A stretch of 16,765 nt of DNA from contig NZWA01000070.1 in assembly GCA_002697505.1 (NCBI GenBank), positions 15,913-32,677 on the forward strand, read 5' to 3'. The translations under genes were made by a program, and so were the position numbers. The DNA comes from Flavobacteriales bacterium (GTDB lineage Bacteria; Bacteroidota; Bacteroidia; Flavobacteriales; BACL11). Shown here one piece after another: positions 1 through 6,475 of the stretch (its first letter is position 1; every line of letters begins with the position of its first letter). The notes beneath the pieces were generated by a model that was given only the letters and a program-made list of their open reading frames with translations, did not search any database and was not told the origin of the DNA.

Positions 1-51
1 ATCATCATTATTTTCATTAAATATTTTTTTAAACTTATCAAAAATTCCCAT
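1..51 (-). CDS. ftsY: FtsY, signal recognition particle receptor (N-terminal fragment, runs off the window)
   Basis: Seventeen codons are visible, reading MGIFDKFKKIFNENNDD, with the ATG at 51-49; the rest lies beyond the left edge. This short basic/aromatic amphipathic start followed by an acidic stretch is how many bacterial FtsY proteins begin, and ftsY usually follows rpmB, rpmG and DUF4295 in Bacteroidota. FtsY is the membrane-associated GTPase that receives signal-recognition-particle/ribosome complexes for co-translational insertion of membrane proteins. The NG GTPase domain that would prove the call is outside the window, so identity rests on the N-terminus plus gene order. A terminator-like hairpin sits 30 bp upstream. 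Confidence 0.7.
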   Translation of the reverse strand, partial: MGIFDKFKKIFNENNDD

Positions 52-71
52 TATATTATGTTTATTATTTC

Positions 72-111
72 ATTAAAGAAAAAAAGCTCCTTTCGCATGA
101 AAGAAGCTTTT
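72..111 (-). terminator. Intrinsic terminator after the rpmG-DUF4295 unit
   Basis: Positions 82-94 and 99-111 form 13-bp arms with one mismatch around a GCAT loop. Read on the minus strand, the stem AAAAGCTTCTTTC / GAAAGGAGCTTTT runs into a T-rich tract at 81-72. It lies 20 bp after the DUF4295 stop and 30 bp before the ftsY start. The plus-strand side is also followed by T and A bases, but no convergent gene is visible. Confidence 0.7.
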
Positions 112-130
112 AATAATTTGTTAAAAATAT

Positions 131-283
131 TTATTTCTTAACTAAAAAATCTTTTACCTTATCTTTAGGAACAATTTCACTTTTAAAAGAATAACTACCA
201 CTTTCATTCTTAACCATTTTAATTGCTTTAGTAAATGATTTAGCTCCTTTTTTTTGTAATGATGCTACTGTTTTCTTTGCCAT
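131..283 (-). CDS. DUF4295 family small basic protein
   Basis: A 50-residue ORF begins MAKKTVASLQKKGAKSF and ends KVKDFLVKK. It is very lysine-rich, has no signal peptide or membrane segment, and matches the size and character of the DUF4295 family, which in Bacteroidota sits directly after rpmG. The function of the family is unknown to me; basic charge and constant linkage to ribosomal protein genes suggest a ribosome-associated role, which is inference. The start is 6 bp after the rpmG stop, so the two are almost certainly co-transcribed, and a terminator follows. Confidence 0.85.
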   Translation of the reverse strand: MAKKTVASLQKKGAKSFTKAIKMVKNESGSYSFKSEIVPKDKVKDFLVKK

Positions 284-289
284 ATTATT

Positions 290-472
290 CTATTTAATTT
301 CTTTGTGTAAAGTCATTTTCTTCATTATTGGATTAAACTTTTTCAGTTCTATCCTATCAGGGGTGTTCTTCTTATTCTTTGTAGTAACATATCTTGATGT
401 CCCTGGTAGTCCACTAGCCTTATGCTCTGTACATTCTAAAATAACTTGAATTCTATTTCCTTTTTTTGCCAT
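290..472 (-). CDS. rpmG: 50S ribosomal protein L33
   Basis: This 60-residue protein begins MAKKGNRIQVILECTEHK and carries the L33 core SRYVTTKNKKNTPDRIELKKFNP. L33 is a large-subunit protein near the E site. The family comes in zinc-ribbon (two CxxC pairs) and Cys-free forms. Here only one Cys (residue 14) remains where a CxxC pair would be and the second pair is absent, so this is the zinc-independent form that is usual in this phylum. A perfect TAnnTTTG element lies 19 bp upstream at 492-499, so the gene probably has its own promoter. It is separated from rpmB by two unrelated genes, which is unusual. Confidence 0.95.
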   Translation of the reverse strand: MAKKGNRIQVILECTEHKASGLPGTSRYVTTKNKKNTPDRIELKKFNPIMKKMTLHKEIK

Positions 473-491
473 TGATCTATTTTTTCAGATG

Positions 492-499
492 CAAATTTA
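492..499 (-). promoter_or_regulatory. Bacteroidota-type -7 element (TAAATTTG) for rpmG-DUF4295
   Basis: The minus strand reads TAAATTTG, an exact match to the TAnnTTTG -7 consensus of Bacteroidota primary sigma promoters, 19 nt before the rpmG ATG. No clear TTG is found at the -33 position, so the call rests on the -7 box and position alone. Confidence 0.45.
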
Positions 500-513
500 A
501 TAAATTAAACTAA

Positions 514-2163
514 TTACATCTTATTTACTCTAATAAAAAATAAATCGTCTCTCACATTAAAAGTTTCAATATCAAAAAAACCAAGATCTAGTTCTTGCCA
601 TATACTTGTCGGGGAAAGAATTTTATCTTTTGTTCCATAATTTATTTTGACAGGCATATTAAAACCATCTATAGCTTTCCATTTATAAAGTAAAGTATAA
701 TGTGCTCCATGCTTTTGCAGCTTATACTCAAGAGTGGGAATTTGCCTATGATATAAATACTGCTTGAAAAATTTAGTTAAATCTAGTTCTGTTCTATCAT
801 TAATGTATTTAATTATTTCGACTCCATCAATGTTCTTATCTTTAAAATCAATTGAGATATCCTTTATTAACTTAAACCAACTAGAATCCTTATTTATTAC
901 ATTTCGCAATGTATGTAACATTAATGATCCTTTACTGTACATATCAGAACTACCCTTGAAGTTTAGATTATATTTGCCAATTATTGGCCTATCATTTTTA
1001 ACGTTTTTCTTTTGATTATTTACATATGACAACATCTTATCATAACCATACATACATTCAACATAAAGCACTTCAGAATATGTACAGAACCCTTCATGAA
1101 CCCACATATCAGCAATATCATTTGTAGTTATACTATTTCCCCACCACTCATGACCTGTCTCATGTAGTATAATAAAATCAAAATTTAAACTATCAATGTA
1201 AGAGATATTACCTCTATATCCAGCTAAATAATTATTACCATAAGCAATTGCAGACTGATGTTCCATACCTAAATAAGGTGCTTCAACTAATGCATAACCA
1301 TCATTCCAATATGGATATTTACCAAAATAATTCTCAAAACATCTTAGCATAGGCTTAACTTGCTTGAAATGATTTTTAGCCTTAGCTAAATTATTTTTTA
1401 GAACATAATAATCCAACATCAATGTATCTTTATTTTTCACATAAATATCTGAAAAATGAATATAATCTCCAATATATAAAGTAACATTATAATTATTTAT
1501 AGGATAACTAACAAACCAGCACGATTCTATTACGTTAGAATTTAAAACTTCACTAAAATATTCTTTCTGATTACGTAAATTTCCATTTGAAATAAATTGT
1601 AAAGAAGATCTTACTACACCTGTAATTTGCATACTATCTGGTTCATCTGATTGATGATCTTTACAGGGCCACCATGTACTTGCTCCAGTCCCTTGACACG
1701 AAACACTAATCCAGGGATTATTATTTTTATCCTGTTTCCAAGAAAAACCCCCATCCCAAGGTGGATTTTTAGCCTTTTTTGGTTGTCCTTCATAGTATAC
1801 TTTAATTTTATGAAATTCATTCTTTTTTATCTGCTTTGGAAAATATATGTAAACAGCATCAAAATCTCTTTCAAAATTTAAATCTTCATTTAAAAATTCA
1901 ATTTTATTAATTTGCATATTTTGGGCTAAATCAATTTGAATTTTATTGAAGTTTTCTTTTGCTTGAAAATGAATCGAATTTGAAGAACCTACAAGAGACT
2001 TACTATTTTCATCCACATTCAAAAATAAATCATAAAAAATCACATCGTAACATGTCCTTAATGAAGTTAAATTTCCTCTAAGGGAATCTTTTCTTGAAAA
2101 ATTTTGGGCACAGATTGAATTTATAAGAAAAAAAGAAAGAAAAAAAGCAACAATACATCTCAT
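514..2163 (-). CDS. Secreted M1-family zinc metallopeptidase (aminopeptidase N-like)
   Basis: This 549-residue protein has a cleavable signal peptide (about residues 1-19, ending SICA before QN). The M1 signatures are all visible: the WWPCKDHQSDEPDS segment (164-177), the exopeptidase GxMEN-like motif as GMEHQ (299-303), the zinc site HETGH (334-338) with the third ligand Glu357 exactly 18 residues later, and a likely catalytic Tyr409 in MYSKG. Family members cleave N-terminal residues from peptides; the signal peptide places this one in the periplasm or outside. It stops soon after the catalytic domain and lacks the long helical C-terminal domain of E. coli PepN, as is common in Bacteroidota M1 proteins. 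It starts 18 bp after the lipoprotein stop, so the two probably share a transcript. It has no obvious promoter of its own. Confidence 0.9.
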   Translation of the reverse strand: MRCIVAFFLSFFLINSICAQNFSRKDSLRGNLTSLRTCYDVIFYDLFLNVDENSKSLVGSSNSIHFQAKENFNKIQIDLAQNMQINKIEFLNEDLNFERDFDAVYIYFPKQIKKNEFHKIKVYYEGQPKKAKNPPWDGGFSWKQDKNNNPWISVSCQGTGASTWWPCKDHQSDEPDSMQITGVVRSSLQFISNGNLRNQKEYFSEVLNSNVIESCWFVSYPINNYNVTLYIGDYIHFSDIYVKNKDTLMLDYYVLKNNLAKAKNHFKQVKPMLRCFENYFGKYPYWNDGYALVEAPYLGMEHQSAIAYGNNYLAGYRGNISYIDSLNFDFIILHETGHEWWGNSITTNDIADMWVHEGFCTYSEVLYVECMYGYDKMLSYVNNQKKNVKNDRPIIGKYNLNFKGSSDMYSKGSLMLHTLRNVINKDSSWFKLIKDISIDFKDKNIDGVEIIKYINDRTELDLTKFFKQYLYHRQIPTLEYKLQKHGAHYTLLYKWKAIDGFNMPVKINYGTKDKILSPTSIWQELDLGFFDIETFNVRDDLFFIRVNKM

Positions 2164-2181
2164 AAAATAATTTACAAGAAA

Positions 2182-2715
2182 TTACTTTTCCAAAATTATC
2201 TCACATGATGAAGATTGAGTTCCTATTAATGGAATATCAAATGAAAAGGTTAAATTCATAGTTCCACTATTAGCATCAATAATTAATCCTGAACCCGATA
2301 CACTAACTGGAAAATCCAGACCCATACCACCCATATCTAATTGTAAATCTTGAGAACTAACAATTACATTGCCATCATTATCTATAGTTCCCTCAACTTG
2401 ATTCTCACTGATTTCAATGAAAATTATATTACCACCAGATCCATCCACTTCAATTGATTCAGGAAGCGCATCATTTAGTGAGATCATATCCCCTAGCACA
2501 GGAATGTTTAAATCATCGCAATTAGGATTAATATTCCACAATCCTTGTGCAATATCGTATGCAATTAAACAACTACCATCATTTGAGTTAGCATCAGAAT
2601 TATAATTCATTGCACTAGAATCTGTACAACCCAAAATAGGATCTTCTTCCTTTTTGCAAGAAATAAATGTTAAAATAATAAAGAATATTATTGTAATAGA
2701 ATAGAAGTTTTTCAT
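2182..2715 (-). CDS. Lipoprotein with an Asp-rich GCTD...DGSC repeat
   Basis: This 177-residue protein has a hydrophobic leader and a lipobox-like FISC, with Cys20 as the likely lipidated residue, followed by KKEED. Residues 29-49 hold one copy of the GCTD-xxA-x-NYN-xxA-xxx-DGSC motif, a two-Cys Asp/Asn-rich module found often in secreted proteins of marine Flavobacteriales. The remainder (about 50-177) looks beta-rich, with GLW near the start and SSCEIILEK at the end, resembling lipocalin-like or 'lipid-binding' small lipoproteins, but I cannot name the family. It lies between rpmB and the M1 peptidase, 26 bp after rpmB, and is probably co-transcribed with the peptidase. No function is assigned. 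Confidence 0.75.
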   Translation of the reverse strand: MKNFYSITIIFFIILTFISCKKEEDPILGCTDSSAMNYNSDANSNDGSCLIAYDIAQGLWNINPNCDDLNIPVLGDMISLNDALPESIEVDGSGGNIIFIEISENQVEGTIDNDGNVIVSSQDLQLDMGGMGLDFPVSVSGSGLIIDANSGTMNLTFSFDIPLIGTQSSSCEIILEK

Positions 2716-2741
2716 AGCTTTGCTAAGTATAATTTATACAA

Positions 2742-2981
2742 TTATACTAAAATATTTCCATTAGCTTTTGCTTCTGCAAGAACTGAAGCTATTCCCTTTT
2801 TGTTTATTGTTCTTATAGCCTTTGCAGAAACCTTTAAAATAACTGTTTCACCTGTTTCAGGAACAAAAAACTTTTTTGTTTGTAAATTAGGATAAAATTT
2901 TCTCTTAGTTTTGTTATTCGCATGAGAAACATTGTTTCCAACCATTACTTTTTTACCTGTTACTTGACAAATTCTAGACAT
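2742..2981 (-). CDS. rpmB: 50S ribosomal protein L28
   Basis: The product is 79 residues from MSRICQVTGKKVMVGNNVSHANNKT through the conserved FYPNLQTKKFFVPE and ending in a NILV tail. L28 is needed for assembly of the large subunit. The ORF extends eight codons further upstream (MSTSKKKV), but homologues start at MSRIC and a perfect promoter -7 box at 3003-3010 would put transcription start close to that longer start, so the ATG at 2981 is preferred. A run of ten A bases precedes the start codon instead of a Shine-Dalgarno sequence. It has a single Cys, so no zinc ribbon. Confidence 0.95.
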   Translation of the reverse strand: MSRICQVTGKKVMVGNNVSHANNKTKRKFYPNLQTKKFFVPETGETVILKVSAKAIRTINKKGIASVLAEAKANGNILV

Positions 2982-3002
2982 AACTTTTTTTTTTGAGGTC
3001 GA

Positions 3003-3010
3003 CAAATATA
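3003..3010 (-). promoter_or_regulatory. -7 element (TATATTTG) for rpmB
   Basis: The minus strand reads TATATTTG, an exact TAnnTTTG match, 21 nt before the rpmB ATG and in the 52-bp gap after the PncC-like gene. The predicted leader is about 15 nt. No convincing -33 TTG is seen. Confidence 0.45.
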
Positions 3011-3033
3011 CAATCTAAATCATTAATAATAAC

Positions 3034-3501
3034 TTATTTTTTATTTTTTATGTAATTAAATAAAAAAAGTATTGCTTGTTCGACAGCATAATTAGTTATT
3101 TCAGATCTATTTCCTTTAAAAAAAAATTTTTTCGATACAGATTCTCTACGACAAGCTACTGCAATAAAAAAAGTACCAATAGGACAATTTTTATTTCCGC
3201 CATTTGGACCAGCATAACCAGTTGTTGAAATAGAGTAATCTGAATTAAATTTATTTAAAGTATTAACTGCCATTTCTTTAGCAACTTCATAACTTACTTC
3301 TGTTTTTTCCATAATAATACTCATTGGTACTGATAAAACATCTGATTTAATACTATTTTGATACACTACTAATCCCCCTTTAAAGTAGCTAGAACTTCCT
3401 GAAACAGAAGATATTTTAGATGATAAAAGTCCAGATGTAAAACTCTCAGCAACTGCTAATGTAGAGGAATGTTTTAAAAGTAAATTATGAAGAAGATGCA
3501 T
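3034..3501 (-). CDS. pncC: Stand-alone CinA C-terminal domain, probable nicotinamide-nucleotide amidase (PncC)
   Basis: This 155-residue protein matches the C-terminal domain of CinA: TLAVAESFTSGLLSSKI (residues 14-30), a YFKGGLVVYQNSIK segment (39-52), and TTGYAGPNGG (93-102) followed by PIGTFFIAV. The family deamidates NMN to nicotinic acid mononucleotide, recycling the NMN left by DNA ligase. Ser20 and Lys52 fall at the conserved serine and lysine of the active site; the usual AESCTGG is changed to AESFTSG. Most Bacteroidota carry a full-length CinA of about 415 residues beside rpmB; here the N-terminal MoaB-like domain is absent and only 2 bp separate the start from the preceding stress-protein gene, leaving no room for a remnant. 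It is co-transcribed with that gene. Confidence 0.85.
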   Translation of the reverse strand: MHLLHNLLLKHSSTLAVAESFTSGLLSSKISSVSGSSSYFKGGLVVYQNSIKSDVLSVPMSIIMEKTEVSYEVAKEMAVNTLNKFNSDYSISTTGYAGPNGGNKNCPIGTFFIAVACRRESVSKKFFFKGNRSEITNYAVEQAILFLFNYIKNKK

Positions 3502-3503
3502 AA

Positions 3504-4388
3504 TTAAAACGAAACACTTGACTTATTCGCGAAGTTCTGCTTTTTGGGACGAATACTCATAACAGGAATTTCAGAATTATTTATTATATAACGAGCTGTA
3601 ACACTAATATTTTGTGAAAGACTTAATTCTTCTTTTTTAGTCATAATCATAATTAAATCACCATCACTTTCTCTAGCGTAATTAAAGACAAAATCTCCAA
3701 GTGTTAATTTTTTATCACCAGAAACTAACTCAGCTGAACAACTAACACCAGCATTTTTAATAAATCTTTCAGCTTGATTTATATTTTTAATTAATACGTT
3801 CTTATTGTGTTGGTTATCATCCAGTAGTACAGAAACTAGTCTTACTGTTGCATCCCAGTATCTAGCATACTCAATGGCATATGTAATTTTCTCTCGTGTT
3901 TCCTTCTCTAAATCTAATGGTAAAATAATGTTTTTACACCCATTTTTAAGATTTTGACCCTTAATTGTGATCACTGGACACTGAGCAAGTCTAACAACAC
4001 GCTCGGCGTTTGAGCCAATAAACTTTTTAAACCCTTCTTTAGGTGATCCAGTTGTACCCATTACAATTAAATCGGTTGATATCATTTTTGAAACATTAAT
4101 AATTTGATTATATACATTTCCTTTAGAAACCATAACCTCAACATCAATATGATATTTAGAGTGCATTTCTTCGGAGATCTGATTTAGTTTAGATTTAACC
4201 TTGTTTTGAAGTATATCAGTTTGATCATCTAAAAAAAGTGAACTTATTTTATTTTGTTCCTCAATTACAGAAAGAATATAAACTTTAGAATTTTTTATTT
4301 GAGCTATGTTACATGCTTGAGTTAATGCATACATTGATTGATTTGAAAAATCAATAGGAATTAATATTTTACTAGTTTTAATTGACAT
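3504..4388 (-). CDS. Universal stress protein with two tandem UspA domains
   Basis: The product is 294 residues from MSIKTSKILIPIDFS. The ORF extends eight codons upstream, but the MSIK start fits the family, and the -7 box at 4410-4417 lies at the longer start. Domain 1 (about 5-143) has the IPIDFS strand and the nucleotide-binding tail GTTG (111-114), ten residues, then GSNAERVVRLAQCPVITIK; the spacing is one residue longer than the textbook G-2x-G-9x-G-S/T. Domain 2 (about 152-287) begins NIILPLDLEKETREKI and ends ARYIINNSEIPVMSI without an intact glycine motif, so it probably does not bind ATP. Such tandem proteins are cytoplasmic and respond to stress or stasis; no specific target is known. 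It heads the unit with the PncC-like gene and is divergent from the nucleoside phosphorylase. Confidence 0.9.
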   Translation of the reverse strand: MSIKTSKILIPIDFSNQSMYALTQACNIAQIKNSKVYILSVIEEQNKISSLFLDDQTDILQNKVKSKLNQISEEMHSKYHIDVEVMVSKGNVYNQIINVSKMISTDLIVMGTTGSPKEGFKKFIGSNAERVVRLAQCPVITIKGQNLKNGCKNIILPLDLEKETREKITYAIEYARYWDATVRLVSVLLDDNQHNKNVLIKNINQAERFIKNAGVSCSAELVSGDKKLTLGDFVFNYARESDGDLIMIMTKKEELSLSQNISVTARYIINNSEIPVMSIRPKKQNFANKSSVSF

Positions 4389-4409
4389 ATTATATATATT
4401 TTTACAAAA

Positions 4410-4417
4410 CAAAATTA
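4410..4417 (-). promoter_or_regulatory. -7 element (TAATTTTG) for the universal stress protein unit
   Basis: The minus strand reads TAATTTTG, an exact TAnnTTTG match, 21 nt before the preferred ATG at 4388. It lies in the 38-bp gap between divergent genes. Any -33 element would fall inside the first codons of the phosphorylase gene. Confidence 0.4.
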
Positions 4418-4426
4418 CACAATTTA

Positions 4427-5293
4427 ATGTATAAAATATCAGATACAGAACTAATAATAACAGAAGAAAAAAAAATATATCATTTAGACTTAGCTCAAAA
4501 TCAAATTAGTAACGACATAATTTTAGTGGGTGACCCTTCAAGAGTAGAAATTATTGAAAAAAAATTTGATAAAATTTGTTTCCAACATTCACACAGAGAA
4601 TTTAAAACCTGTATAGGAGAATATAAGGATAAAAAAATAACAGTTATCTCTACAGGAATTGGAACTGACAATATAGATATAGTTATAAATGAATTAGATG
4701 CACTAGTTAATATAGATTTTGACACAAGAACAATTAAAAAAACTAAAAAGTCATTAAATTTATACAGAGTTGGAACATCTGGTGCAATTCATAAATCAAC
4801 ATTATTAGATTCGTTTGTCATTTCGAAATATGCAATTGGATTTGATAATTTAGCACATTTTTATAATGACAAAAGTGTGCTAAATAATAATCTATCCAAA
4901 TCTTTTACTGAGCACACTAACTGGCCAATAGAATTTGGAACACCTTATTCAGTTAATGCATCAGTTAATTTGCTAAATAAATTTTCAAATATTCCAACTG
5001 GTATCACAATAACTTCTCCAGGTTTTTACGCTCCGCAAGCTAGAGAGTTAAGATTAAAACCATCATTTGAAAACTTAAATAACAAACTATCAAATTTTAA
5101 ATATTCCAATAATAAAATTTTAAACTTTGAAATGGAAACTTCAGCATTATATTTTCTTGGAAGAACACTTAATCATAATACATTAACTATTTGTGCCATT
5201 TTAGGCAATAGAAGTTCAAACACATACAGTGAAAATTACAGTCAGACTATGTCAAATTTAATTGATTTGGTACTAGATAAAATATCAGATTAA
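4427..5293 (+). CDS. Nucleoside phosphorylase (uridine phosphorylase-like, Bacteroidota type)
   Basis: The product is 288 residues from MYKISDTELIITEEKKIYHLDL; the frame is open 15 codons further back, but those would overlap the divergent gene's start and the chosen ATG fits homologues. PNP/UDP family marks are visible: ILVGDPSRVE near the N-terminus (phosphate site), STGIGTDNIDIVINELDALVN, RVGTSGAI, the FEMETSALY ribose/base-binding segment, and ILGNRSS near the end. It should split a nucleoside with phosphate into free base and (deoxy)ribose-1-phosphate in the cytoplasm; base preference cannot be read with confidence. It converges on the thioesterase gene with stop codons overlapping by 4 bp, and lies 1.2 kb from the exported 5'-nucleotidase genes, which would supply nucleosides. 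Confidence 0.88.
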   Translation: MYKISDTELIITEEKKIYHLDLAQNQISNDIILVGDPSRVEIIEKKFDKICFQHSHREFKTCIGEYKDKKITVISTGIGTDNIDIVINELDALVNIDFDTRTIKKTKKSLNLYRVGTSGAIHKSTLLDSFVISKYAIGFDNLAHFYNDKSVLNNNLSKSFTEHTNWPIEFGTPYSVNASVNLLNKFSNIPTGITITSPGFYAPQARELRLKPSFENLNNKLSNFKYSNNKILNFEMETSALYFLGRTLNHNTLTICAILGNRSSNTYSENYSQTMSNLIDLVLDKISD

Positions 5294-5697
5294 TGAAACT
5301 TTTTAGATAATCTTTCTATCAATATATTAGGAGCTGTACAAATTTTCTTTGTTTTTTTATTCATGAAAACTAACGTTGTTGAACCTTCATTTAACAGTTC
5401 ATGAGCTTCATTAAATATTTCATAAAAAAAAGTTATTTTACTTCTTGGAATTTCTTTAATAGTAGTTTTAATATTAAGTTCATTGTCATAAAATGCTGAT
5501 TTTTTGTAGTTTACTGATAAATTAACTACTGGAAGAAAAAACCCTAAATCTTCTATCTTACTATATGATAAACCTAAAGATCTAAGTAACTCTACCCTCC
5601 CAACTTCGTAATACTGAGCATAAACACCATAATAAACAAAACCCATTTGATCCGTCTCGGCATATCTTACACGAACTTTGGTTTCTACAGAATACAT
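5290..5697 (-). CDS. Acyl-CoA thioesterase, YbgC/4HBT hot-dog family
   Basis: The product is 135 residues from MYSVETKVRVRYAETDQMG; an in-frame ATG five codons upstream (5712) is possible, but homologues start at the MYS position. The 4HBT active-site region is clear: RYAETDQMG followed by VYYGVYAQYYEVGR, with Asp16 as catalytic residue. The LPVVNLSVNYKKSAFYDNEL and LVFMNKKTKK segments are typical of the hot-dog fold. Members hydrolyse short- or medium-chain acyl-CoA or hydroxybenzoyl-CoA; the substrate here is unknown. It shares its tail with the convergent nucleoside phosphorylase (4-bp overlap) and is divergent from the 5'-nucleotidase pair. Thioesterases of this kind are often found near dnaA in flavobacteria. 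Confidence 0.88.
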   Translation of the reverse strand: MYSVETKVRVRYAETDQMGFVYYGVYAQYYEVGRVELLRSLGLSYSKIEDLGFFLPVVNLSVNYKKSAFYDNELNIKTTIKEIPRSKITFFYEIFNEAHELLNEGSTTLVFMNKKTKKICTAPNILIERLSKKFH

Positions 5698-5704
5698 TTT
5701 ATAA

Positions 5705-5726
5705 ACATACATAAATTATTGTATGT
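5705..5726. repeat. Inverted repeat ACATACA-N8-TGTATGT in a divergent promoter region
   Basis: A perfect 7-bp inverted repeat (5705-5711 and 5720-5726) with an 8-bp AT spacer lies directly upstream of the thioesterase start at 5697 and within the 73-bp gap to the 5'-nucleotidase gene. Position and symmetry suit a dimeric regulator site, but short repeats are frequent in DNA this AT-rich. Confidence 0.25.
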
Positions 5727-5770
5727 AAATTAAACCAATTTAAACCATTTATTTACTAATATTGTGCAAT

Positions 5771-6475
5771 ATGATTAAAAATGTAATTTTTCTTCTGTTT
5801 TTTATATTTTTTACTTCATGTAAAGATAATTCTCAAAATTACAATAAACAATACTTAAATTCTTTAATCGAAGTAAATACTCATGAGGATAGTTTAATCA
5901 ATGTTTTAATTGAACCATACAAAACATCAATTGAAAGTGAAATGAATGAAATAATTTCTTTTACAAAAAGTGATTTAAAAAAAAATAAACCTGTAGGAAA
6001 TCTTGGTAATTTTGTTACTGATCTATGCTTATCATATGCCGAAGCAGATATTTGCCTTATGAACAATGGAGGATTAAGATCTTCTATTAATAAAGGAAAT
6101 ATAACTGTGGGAATGATATATGAACTTATGCCCTTTGAAAATGAACTAGTTATTGTAGAATTATCTAAGACTGATTTTTTTGAGATGCTACTACATATTA
6201 TTGAAAAGGGAGGAGAACCAATTTCAGGTGTTAAAGTTGTTGCAACAAATAATAAAATTTTAGATTATAAACCAAAATTTAATTTTGAAAATAAACAGAA
6301 AATCAAAATACTTACATCTGATTATTTAGCTGACAAAAAAGAATTTTTTAAAAACAAAGAACAAATTAAAATTGGAATTAAGTTAAGAGATGCTATTATT
6401 AAATATTGTAAAAATAATGATACCATTTTCTCTAAAGTAGATGATCGGATTAAAATTATTGATAATGAAAAATAG
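5771..6475 (+). CDS. Lipoprotein carrying the 5'-nucleotidase C-terminal domain
   Basis: The product is 234 residues from MIKNVIFLLFFIFFTSCKDNS; Cys17 is the likely lipidated residue. An upstream TTG (5762) would add three codons but breaks the signal pattern. The body matches the substrate-binding C-terminal domain of 5'-nucleotidases (UshA type): GNLGNFVTDL (76-85), ADICLMNNGGLRSSI (92-106), a KGNITVGMIYELMPFEN segment (108-124) and GEPISGVKV (148-156). This domain binds the base and does not contain the metal site, so it should work with the metallophosphatase encoded by the next gene, which overlaps it by 11 bp. Bacteroidota often encode the two halves separately. A TAATATTG sequence (one mismatch to TAnnTTTG) at 5757-5764 lies just before the start. 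Confidence 0.87.
   Translation: MIKNVIFLLFFIFFTSCKDNSQNYNKQYLNSLIEVNTHEDSLINVLIEPYKTSIESEMNEIISFTKSDLKKNKPVGNLGNFVTDLCLSYAEADICLMNNGGLRSSINKGNITVGMIYELMPFENELVIVELSKTDFFEMLLHIIEKGGEPISGVKVVATNNKILDYKPKFNFENKQKIKILTSDYLADKKEFFKNKEQIKIGIKLRDAIIKYCKNNDTIFSKVDDRIKIIDNEK

Noticed and set aside
1614..1881. Extra ORFs in other frames over the M1 peptidase gene
   Set aside because: They overlap the conserved WWPCKDH region of the peptidase and show no domain of their own.
2728..2746. Hairpin TATAATT / AATTATA across the rpmB stop as a terminator
   Set aside because: The stem is pure A-T, 7 bp, with no following T-tract, so it is unlikely to terminate transcription.
4501..4725. Minus-strand ORF inside the nucleoside phosphorylase gene
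   Set aside because: It is antisense to a well-supported gene, resembles no known protein, and arises from the low-complexity AT-rich code.
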